DNA from: Syntrophales bacterium
GTDB taxonomy: Bacteria; Desulfobacterota; Syntrophia; Syntrophales; UBA2210
Direction of reading: 5' to 3'
Assembly (NCBI GenBank): GCA_023228425.1
Contig: JALOBE010000012.1
Coordinates: forward strand, 1 to 64,000
DNA: 64,000 nt
Every line of letters begins with the position of its first letter. Position 1 is the stretch's first letter. Under the pieces are notes generated by a model. The model ran no database searches. It was not told the DNA's origin and saw only the letters and a program-made list of their open reading frames with translations. Made by a program: the position numbers and the translations under genes. Below, one piece after another: positions 44,292 to 51,421 of this stretch.

Positions 44292-45740
44292 ATGAAGAAA
44301 GTATCGCCCGCCATACTGCTCGTCAACCCCTGGATTCACGACTTCGCGGCTTTCGATGCCTGGTCGAAACCCCTGGGTCTGCTATATATTGCATCGGTGC
44401 TGAGGGCTGAAGGTTTTTCCGCCAGGATTATCGACTGCCTTGACTGGCGGCACCCTTCACCACGTCCCGGACCGAAAAGGCTGGATAACGGGAGTGGACA
44501 CTTTCGCAAAACGGAGATTCCAAAACCCGCGTCCATCGCTCATATACCACGAAAATACAGCCGGTATGGCATGGATCCTCTTGACTTCAGGAGGGATCTC
44601 CTGAGCCATGAAAAACCCGACGCCGTTTTCATAACTTCCATGATGACCTACTGGTACCCCGGCGTTTTTGAAGCTATCGGCATCGTAAAGAAATGCCTGC
44701 CGGGAGTCCCGGTGGTTCTCGGAGGAATCTACGCGACCCTCTGCCCGGATCATGCCCTGAAGTTCTCCGGCGCCGACCTGGTGGTCACCGGTGATGTTCT
44801 TCCCGCGGCTCCGGGGAGAGTACACCTCTCATCCGCCGCCGGCGGGCGCATGCGGACTCCGTCGAACCTTCAGGGTATCCTTGAAGAAGTTGTCGGTTGT
44901 GCCTTGGATATGCACTCCCGTTACGACAGTCTCGATGCTCTGCCCTACCCTGCCTATGACCTGCTTCCGGCCCCGGATGTGGTAGCGCTTGTCACCTCCA
45001 GGGGCTGTCCTTATTCCTGCACCTACTGTGCTTCGCCGTACTTGCATGAGAGTTTCGAGACCCGTGATCCCCATGCCGTTGTCGATGAAATAGCCTTCTG
45101 GAATGGCCAGATGGGCATCAGGAACTTCTCATTCTATGACGACGCGCTTCTCGTCGATTCGAAAAACCGGGCCGTCCCCATGCTCGAAGAGATTATTCGG
45201 CGAAAGCTCGACTGTTCATTCCATTGCCCGAACGGACTCCATATCAGGGAAATCAATCGCCAAACGGCATCGCTGCTTTACCGGGCGGGCTTCAAAACCC
45301 TTCGTTTCGGCCTTGAGACCGCCGGAGCCAGGGAGCAGATCGAATTCGACGTCAAGGTATCTGACGAAGAAGCTGAACAGGCCGTCCGTTACCTGATCGA
45401 GGCGGGATACCGGGGAGAAGACATCGGCATGTACCTCCTCTGCGGACTGCCCGGGCAGGAGGTTTCGAACGTCATGGCCGGCATAGCCTTTGTGGCGTCT
45501 CTTGGCGCATATCCCATTATAACTGAATACTCCCCGATCCCCGGGACCTTTCTGTGGCACGATGCCGTTGCCGTCTCGAGCCTCGATCTTGAGAAGGAAC
45601 CCCTGTTTCACAACAACACTATTCTTCCCTGCGGAGGTGCTACAATGAGCACCACTGCCCGGCAGGATGTAAAGACAGCGGCCCGGGCCTGTCGAAAAAC
45701 CTTGATTCAAGGCGGGGAAACCATTAGTATGCACGCATAA
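44292..45740 (+). CDS. B12-binding-type radical SAM protein
   Basis: 482 residues. The N-terminal part (about 1-190) looks like a cobalamin-binding Rossmann domain (LLVNPWIHDFAAFDAW, then VFITSMMTYWYPG and VPVVLGGIYATLCPDHAL). The radical-SAM domain has C239, C243 and C246 (CxxxCxxC) and FRLGLET-like LRFGLETAGAREQIEFD. No clear DxHxxG cobalamin base-on motif is seen. Members are often methylases or cyclases of lipids or cofactors; the substrate is unknown. The genes that follow are a small membrane protein and M16 peptidases. Confidence 0.8.
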   Translation: MKKVSPAILLVNPWIHDFAAFDAWSKPLGLLYIASVLRAEGFSARIIDCLDWRHPSPRPGPKRLDNGSGHFRKTEIPKPASIAHIPRKYSRYGMDPLDFRRDLLSHEKPDAVFITSMMTYWYPGVFEAIGIVKKCLPGVPVVLGGIYATLCPDHALKFSGADLVVTGDVLPAAPGRVHLSSAAGGRMRTPSNLQGILEEVVGCALDMHSRYDSLDALPYPAYDLLPAPDVVALVTSRGCPYSCTYCASPYLHESFETRDPHAVVDEIAFWNGQMGIRNFSFYDDALLVDSKNRAVPMLEEIIRRKLDCSFHCPNGLHIREINRQTASLLYRAGFKTLRFGLETAGAREQIEFDVKVSDEEAEQAVRYLIEAGYRGEDIGMYLLCGLPGQEVSNVMAGIAFVASLGAYPIITEYSPIPGTFLWHDAVAVSSLDLEKEPLFHNNTILPCGGATMSTTARQDVKTAARACRKTLIQGGETISMHA

Positions 45741-45750
45741 CGTGATTCCT

Positions 45751-46008
45751 ATGAATGGTATTCTGTGGTGGACAAAACAGATCGCTGTTGCTGTTATTTC
45801 GGTGCTGTTCCTCATCAAGGGCATCCATGTCCTTGTGGGTGCCTACCAGCTTGACAACCCCTTTGAATTCATTATGTACTTTTTCTCGTCATGCCTGCTC
45901 ATCCTTGTCAGCGCCAGCATCCTTCTCTATCCGGCCTTCAGGATCTATGGAAGGATCCGGGGAGAAAAACAGGAACAGGGACATGCAGGGGAGAGTTCCC
46001 ATGAATAA
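45751..46008 (+). CDS. Small two-helix membrane protein
   Basis: 85 residues with two hydrophobic helices (about 8-30 and 38-65) and a charged tail. Its end overlaps the start of the M16 peptidase gene by 8 nt, and it starts 10 nt after the radical SAM gene, so it is part of that operon. The start is uncertain: GTG at 45742 or ATG at 45751, and neither has a strong ribosome binding site. No family recognised. Confidence 0.55.
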   Translation: MNGILWWTKQIAVAVISVLFLIKGIHVLVGAYQLDNPFEFIMYFFSSCLLILVSASILLYPAFRIYGRIRGEKQEQGHAGESSHE

Positions 46009-47539
46009 ACGACGCCGGATTTTTGCGGCCCCCTCCCTGTTCGGGGGAGCCGGAGTCTCGTGTTTTCTCTGTTTTCTCTGGTTCTTCGGAACATCACAGG
46101 CCTTCGCCATCGACCTGGAAAAGCGGGTGAACAAAACGGTCATGAATAACGGTATCACCCTCCTGGTCATGGAGCGTACAGTCAGCCCCACGGTTTCCAT
46201 CTATATACAGCACCGCGCGGGCGCCGTGGATGAAGACAGCGGATACAGCGGAGCCGCCCATTTGCTTGAACACATGATGTTTAAGGGAACCAGAACCATC
46301 GGCACCTCAGACTACGATGAGGAGTCGCGCTTGAGACAACGGATAGAGGAACGAGTCAGGCGTCTTGAAATCACGGTGAGGACGGAGGGATCCGGTTCAG
46401 AGGCCGCCCGGGCACTGGAAGAGGAAATCAGACGCCTGGAAGATGAGAAAAGAAGCTACATACGATCGAATGAAATCGACCGTCTCTACCGTGAGCGGGG
46501 AGGCGTGGGCCTGAACGCGGCCACCGGGCATGACATGACATCCTACATGGTGAGTCTGCCGTCCAACAGCCTCGAGTTGTGGGCCCGTATCGAATCGGAC
46601 CGCCTGTCGAACCCTGTTTTCAGAGAGTTTGTCCAGGAGCGAAATGTCGTCATCGAGGAGCGCCGGCAGGTCGTTGACTCCCGGCCGGAACGGCAACTTA
46701 TGGAACTGTTCCTGGCGGCGGCTTTCATCGCCCACCCCTACGGACACCCCGTTATAGGATGGCCCGCTGACATACCCCGAATCGACAGAGACTACCTCCT
46801 CCATTTCTTCGCGACCCGTTACAGACCTGAAAACACGGTCATCACCATCGTGGGTGATGTCCGCACCGAGGAGGCGGCCGGCCTGGTACGGCGGTATTTC
46901 GGTTCCCTGGGAAACGGCGTGCCGCCGGGATCGACACTTCGAAACATAACGGATGAGCCTCCACAGAGAGGTGAACGGCGTACCACCCTTCGATCCGGCG
47001 CCTCGCCCCGCCTTCTCCTGGGGTTTCACAAGCCGGCTTTCCCGGCCTATGAGGACGCCGTTTTCGACGTACTTGAACTCGTTCTGGCGGGAGGAAGGTC
47101 ATCCCGCCTGTACCGGTCCCTCGTCACTGAGCGGGGTATCGCCGCTTCGGTTCGGGTTTCAAACGGATTTCCCGGAGAGCGGTATGACAACCTGTTCATC
47201 ATCGCCGCCGAACCCATGACGGGCAGGAGTCTCGCGGAACTCGAGGACGCGCTGTACAGTGAACTGGATCGTCTCAAAGACGAGCCCCTCCCGGAACGAG
47301 AACTTCGAAAGGCCAAAAACCGGATTAAAACTGATTTTCTGCGCGGCTTCGATTCGAACAACGGCATCGCGAGGCTCCTGTCATATGTCGAAACTCTCAC
47401 GGGAGACTACCGGGAGGTGACGACCTATCTGGAAGCCGTCGAATCCATCACGGCCGAGGACATAATGAATGCCGCGTCGTCCCGACTAACGTCATCGAAC
47501 AGAACCGTTGCGGTTCTTATACAGGACGAAACTCCATGA
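46001..47539 (+). CDS. M16 zinc peptidase, active subunit, exported
   Basis: 512 residues. A signal peptide (about 1-36, ending A-F-A) precedes an M16B insulinase-like fold with the inverted zinc motif HLLEH (87-91) and a further glutamate in LELWARIESDRL. A charged, likely helical insertion of about 60 residues (near 108-165) separates the two. The second half holds LLLGFHKPAFPAYEDAVFDVLELVLAGGRSSRL-type M16C sequence. The ATG at 46001 has GGGGAG upstream; an earlier in-frame ATG at 45983 is less likely. It shares ATGA with the next gene, encoding the presumed partner. Confidence 0.9.
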   Translation: MNKRRRIFAAPSLFGGAGVSCFLCFLWFFGTSQAFAIDLEKRVNKTVMNNGITLLVMERTVSPTVSIYIQHRAGAVDEDSGYSGAAHLLEHMMFKGTRTIGTSDYDEESRLRQRIEERVRRLEITVRTEGSGSEAARALEEEIRRLEDEKRSYIRSNEIDRLYRERGGVGLNAATGHDMTSYMVSLPSNSLELWARIESDRLSNPVFREFVQERNVVIEERRQVVDSRPERQLMELFLAAAFIAHPYGHPVIGWPADIPRIDRDYLLHFFATRYRPENTVITIVGDVRTEEAAGLVRRYFGSLGNGVPPGSTLRNITDEPPQRGERRTTLRSGASPRLLLGFHKPAFPAYEDAVFDVLELVLAGGRSSRLYRSLVTERGIAASVRVSNGFPGERYDNLFIIAAEPMTGRSLAELEDALYSELDRLKDEPLPERELRKAKNRIKTDFLRGFDSNNGIARLLSYVETLTGDYREVTTYLEAVESITAEDIMNAASSRLTSSNRTVAVLIQDETP

Positions 47540-49032
47540 ACAAAAAATTCCCCTGGTTAGTGACGGTTTTGCTGTTGATCCTGCCGCTCGTGGGTTGCGC
47601 CCCGGCCTCTTCTCCTCTTTTGAAGGATCCTGAAAATCTTCTCTATCCTCCGCTCCGCTTTGACCCGCCCCGGGCGGAGCGTTTTGAGCTTGACAACGGG
47701 ATGACGCTCTTTTTCCTGGAAGATCGCGAAATTCCTCTCGTCAGGCTTTCGCTGGCGGCACGAGCCGGATCGGTCTATGATCCCCCCGGCCGTGAAGGTC
47801 TGGCGGAGATTGCCGGGTCAGTCATGCGGACCGGAGGAACACCGGCCATGAGTCCCGACGAGTTCGACGACGAACTGGATTATCGCGCAATCGACCTCGA
47901 TGTGTCGGTAACGGCGCAGACGCTGCTGGTAACCCTTACGGTCGCGGAGGATTATTTTGACGATGCCCTGGCGCTCCTGGGGAACATGATGATGACACCG
48001 CTCTTCGACCCGGAGCGCCTTGAACTGGCCCGGCGCATCAAGATCGAGGAGTTGAAGCGGCTTCCCGACAACCCCCAGGCTCTCGCTTTTCGAGAATTCA
48101 CGAAACTTCTCTACCGGGATTCCTCCTGGGGAAGGCCGCCGTCGATAGCTTCAGTGGAAGCCCTGACCAGGGACGACTGTCTGGATTTTCTGAGCCGTCA
48201 CCTCTCTCCCGATACGATCATGATCTCCGTGAGCGGCGCTGTGACCGCGGAAGAGGCGAAGACAAAACTTTCGAAACACTTCGGATCATGGCGAGCGGCC
48301 GCTCCCCTGCCGCCCGTCGAAGCCCCCTCCCCCTCCGTGTCAGGCCCTCTCCGGCACATCCATAGAGAGGTCCCCCAGTCGGTGATCGTCATCGGCCACA
48401 TCGGCCCCGGAAAAAAAAGCGCCGACTACTACGCCATGACCGTACTCGATTTCATCGTGGGCGGCGGCTTTCGATCACTGATGTTCCTCGAAATCAGGAC
48501 CCGGAAGGGGCTCGCCTACAGCACGGGCACTTTGTACAATCCACGAAGCGATTTCGGCGTTCTTGCCGCCTACGCCATGACCGGCCCGGACACAACAGCT
48601 TCCGTGATCGAATCCACTCTGTCTATTCTCGAAACGGTGAAGGTCCGTCCGGTGGATGAAGAAACACTCCGCTGGGCACGGAATGCTCTGACGAACAGTC
48701 ATATCTTCTCGTTCCTCTCGCCACACCAGATCGCCCTCGGACAGATGATGGATGAATTTGAAGGACTTCCCCCGGATTTCCTTCGAAGGTATCCCGAAGG
48801 CATCAATGCCGTTACGGCCGATGACCTGCAGCGGGTAGCCGCCACATGGCTTGACGGCGGCTACCGCACCATAGTGGTTCTCGGTGACTCTTCCCGCTTT
48901 GACCAGCCCCTTTCCCGTTTCGGCACCTCCCTGAAACTGGATAGCGATCTTGTCGTGGATCCGGGGGAAGAAATGCGGGTTTTACAAACAAAACCTCACC
49001 AGATAAGAAAGAATGAAAAGCCATGCCCATAA
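47536..49032 (+). CDS. M16 peptidase-like lipoprotein, inactive subunit
   Basis: 498 residues with a lipoprotein signal ending LVGC (C21). The M16 fold is clear (LFFLEDREIPLVRLSLAARAGSVYDP and GGGFRSLMFLEIRTRKGLAYS), but the HxxEH site is replaced by GLAEIAGSVMRTGG, so no zinc ligands remain. The second half keeps the Arg and Tyr expected of the partner subunit (RTRKGLAYS). With the upstream gene it forms a typical active/inactive M16B pair, likely one periplasmic complex tethered to a membrane. Confidence 0.88.
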   Translation: MNKKFPWLVTVLLLILPLVGCAPASSPLLKDPENLLYPPLRFDPPRAERFELDNGMTLFFLEDREIPLVRLSLAARAGSVYDPPGREGLAEIAGSVMRTGGTPAMSPDEFDDELDYRAIDLDVSVTAQTLLVTLTVAEDYFDDALALLGNMMMTPLFDPERLELARRIKIEELKRLPDNPQALAFREFTKLLYRDSSWGRPPSIASVEALTRDDCLDFLSRHLSPDTIMISVSGAVTAEEAKTKLSKHFGSWRAAAPLPPVEAPSPSVSGPLRHIHREVPQSVIVIGHIGPGKKSADYYAMTVLDFIVGGGFRSLMFLEIRTRKGLAYSTGTLYNPRSDFGVLAAYAMTGPDTTASVIESTLSILETVKVRPVDEETLRWARNALTNSHIFSFLSPHQIALGQMMDEFEGLPPDFLRRYPEGINAVTADDLQRVAATWLDGGYRTIVVLGDSSRFDQPLSRFGTSLKLDSDLVVDPGEEMRVLQTKPHQIRKNEKPCP

Positions 49033-50276
49033 ACTCCAATGCCTACGCATCGATCTGTGACCGGATTGATTCCTACACCGACGACATGATCCAACTCCAG
49101 ACCAGGCTTACCGCAATCCCCGCCATCGCGCCGGAAAACGGCGGCAACGGAGAACAGGAAAAGGCCCGGGCACTTCTGGGTATCCTTCAGGGCTGGGGCT
49201 TCAGGGACTTCACCTCCTATGACGCTCCCGACGAAAGAACATCTTCGGGTGTCAGACCCAACGTCGTGTACACCCTTCAGGGACGAGACCGTGACCACAC
49301 CGTGTGGATCATAACCCATCTCGACGTAGTCCCGCCGGGCGAGCTGTCGCTCTGGTCGGCGGACCCCTACCGGGCCGTCGTGAAAGACGGCAAGATATTC
49401 GGCCGTGGAACTGAAGACAACCAGCAGGACATGGTTTCCTCGATCATGGCGGCCAGGGCCTTTCTCGATACGGGCATTACCCCTGTGTCGAACATCGGCC
49501 TGGCCTTTGTCGCCGACGAGGAAACTGCAAGCGCGAAAGGCCTGGGCTACCTGCTGGAACATCACCGGCAGCTTTTCAAGGCCAGTGACTGTATCGTAGT
49601 TCCTGATTTCGGCAATGTCGATGGGTCAGGTATCGAGATCGCCGAAAAAAGCATGCTCTGGCTGCGTTTCAGAACCACAGGGAAACAGTGCCACGCCAGC
49701 GTTCCCTCCCTGGGCAACAATGCCATGGCAGCGGGGGCCCACCTCACGGTACGGCTCGAACGCCTGAAGACGGTATTCGCGGAAGCCGACCCCCTGTATG
49801 ATTACCCCATCAGCACCTTCGAGCCGACGAAAAAAGAGGCCACCGTCCCCAATATCAACACCATACCCGGTGAAGATGTCTTCTACCTTGACTGCCGCGT
49901 TCTTCCCCGCTACGACCTCATGGATGTTATGAAGAAAGTCCGGGAGATCACCGAAGAAATAGAGAACGAGCGGGGGGTCTCCGTCGAGGTCACCGTGATT
50001 CAGAGCGGGCAGGCCCCGGCGCCCACGCCGGTGGACGCGCCCGTTGTAAGACGTCTGAAGGAAGCCGTAGACGAGGTATACGGAATATCCGCGGTACCTG
50101 TCGGTATCGGCGGTGGTACGGTGGCGGCCTTGCTCCGAAGAGAAGGTCTCCCCGTGGCCGCCTGGTCAAAGGTGAACCGCACAGCCCACCAGCCTGACGA
50201 GCACTGCGACATAGCAACCATGACGGGAAACGCTAAAGTCTTTGCCAGACTGTTTCTTCAGGAACGGGAGGACTGA
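49023..50276 (+). CDS. M20-family metallohydrolase (ArgE/DapE type)
   Basis: 417 residues, cytoplasmic. Metal-site motifs: H99 and D101 in THLDVVP, then GRGTEDNQQD, ADEE, and the C-terminal histidine in HQPDEH. A dimerisation lid domain (about 210-320) is inserted. The family hydrolyses N-acyl or peptide bonds; the product cannot be pinned to DapE, ArgE or a dipeptidase. It overlaps the upstream M16 gene by 10 nt, suggesting joint processing of peptides. Confidence 0.87.
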   Translation: MPINSNAYASICDRIDSYTDDMIQLQTRLTAIPAIAPENGGNGEQEKARALLGILQGWGFRDFTSYDAPDERTSSGVRPNVVYTLQGRDRDHTVWIITHLDVVPPGELSLWSADPYRAVVKDGKIFGRGTEDNQQDMVSSIMAARAFLDTGITPVSNIGLAFVADEETASAKGLGYLLEHHRQLFKASDCIVVPDFGNVDGSGIEIAEKSMLWLRFRTTGKQCHASVPSLGNNAMAAGAHLTVRLERLKTVFAEADPLYDYPISTFEPTKKEATVPNINTIPGEDVFYLDCRVLPRYDLMDVMKKVREITEEIENERGVSVEVTVIQSGQAPAPTPVDAPVVRRLKEAVDEVYGISAVPVGIGGGTVAALLRREGLPVAAWSKVNRTAHQPDEHCDIATMTGNAKVFARLFLQERED

Positions 50277-50289
50277 AAAAGGAAAAGAT

Positions 50290-50318
50290 TTGCAATCAAT
50301 TTTCCGAAATGATAGTAT
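50290..50318 (+). promoter_or_regulatory. Candidate promoter for phoH-pgpH-ybeY
   Basis: TTGCAA (50290-50295) and TAGTAT (50313-50318) are separated by exactly 17 nt, in an AT-rich stretch right after the M20 gene. Confidence 0.38.
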
Positions 50319-50377
50319 TTTTGTTTCATGCATACAACCTCGCCACAGAAAAACATTACGGACCTTACGGACACGGT

Positions 50378-50417
50378 ACCGGTTTACCGGTGTGCTCCGG
50401 CATCGGTTGGTGCCGGA
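50378..50417 (+). other. Two hairpins in the phoH leader
   Basis: ACCGG/CCGGT (50378-50391, 4-nt loop) and TCCGGCA/TGCCGGA (50396-50417, 8-nt loop) lie back to back about 30 nt before the phoH start. No T-run follows, so they are not terminators. They could affect translation or mRNA stability. Confidence 0.4.
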
Positions 50418-50444
50418 CGGTGACGTCACGAAGGGTGAGTTGTA

Positions 50445-51419
50445 TTGAATACGGAACCATCACAGAACGTCTCTGTCAGAAAAATCGTTTTCCCTGACAA
50501 TGCGGCGCTCAAGTCACTACTCGGCGAACATGACAGGAACGCCGGCAATATCGAGAAACTTGAAAACGTAACGATCCGGAGCCGAGGAAACGCGGTTTCC
50601 GTATCGGGTGGAAGTGAAGAAGTTGACTTTGTCTGCAACCTTCTCGATCAGCTCTACCTGATCATTGAAAAGGGTTACGCTGTCTATCCCCCGGATATCG
50701 AGTACGCCCACCGGATCTTATCGGGCGATATGAGCGTGAACCTGGAAAAAATATTTCTCGACACCGTTTTTATTTCCTCGAAGAAAAAGGTCATCACCCC
50801 GAAAAGCATCGCCCAGAAGTACTATATCGATACCATGAGAACCCATGATATTGTTTTCGGCATCGGACCGGCCGGTACGGGCAAAACCTACCTTGCCATG
50901 GCCATGGCCGTGGCAGCGCTCTTTGAAAAGCGGGTCGCCAGAATTGTCCTCACGCGACCGGCCGTCGAGGCAGGGGAAAAGCTGGGGTTTCTTCCCGGGG
51001 ATCTTGCCGAGAAGGTGAATCCCTACCTGCGGCCCGTCTATGATGCCCTTTACGACATGATGGATTTTGAACGGGCCACGACCATGATCGAGAAAGGCAT
51101 CATCGAGGTTGCCCCCCTGGCTTTCATGAGAGGAAGAACCCTCAACGATTCCTTCATAATCCTCGATGAGGCCCAGAACACGACACCGGAACAGATGAAG
51201 ATGTTTCTCACCAGGCTCGGTTACGACTCCAGAGCGGTCATTACGGGAGACGTCACTCAGACCGATCTACCCCCCGACAAGATATCGGGACTTGTCCACG
51301 CAGAATCATTGCTGAAAAAAACCGCGGGCATCGGTTTCGCCTATTTTTCGGATATCGACGTTGTACGACACCCCCTGGTACAGGAAATCATCCGTGCCTA
51401 CAACGGTGGGGGCGATTGA
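50445..51419 (+). CDS. phoH: PhoH-family ATPase (TTG start)
   Basis: 324-residue cytoplasmic P-loop protein of the PhoH/YbeZ family, linked to RNA metabolism with YbeY. An N-terminal RNA-binding-like part (about 1-80) precedes the ATPase with Walker A GPAGTGKT (141-148), RPAVEAGEKLGFLPG, and Walker B FIILDEAQNTT. The start is TTG at 50445 with AGGGTGAG just upstream; no ATG fits. The neighbours pgpH and ybeY complete a conserved cluster. Confidence 0.94.
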   Translation: MNTEPSQNVSVRKIVFPDNAALKSLLGEHDRNAGNIEKLENVTIRSRGNAVSVSGGSEEVDFVCNLLDQLYLIIEKGYAVYPPDIEYAHRILSGDMSVNLEKIFLDTVFISSKKKVITPKSIAQKYYIDTMRTHDIVFGIGPAGTGKTYLAMAMAVAALFEKRVARIVLTRPAVEAGEKLGFLPGDLAEKVNPYLRPVYDALYDMMDFERATTMIEKGIIEVAPLAFMRGRTLNDSFIILDEAQNTTPEQMKMFLTRLGYDSRAVITGDVTQTDLPPDKISGLVHAESLLKKTAGIGFAYFSDIDVVRHPLVQEIIRAYNGGGD

Positions 51420-51421
51420 TC

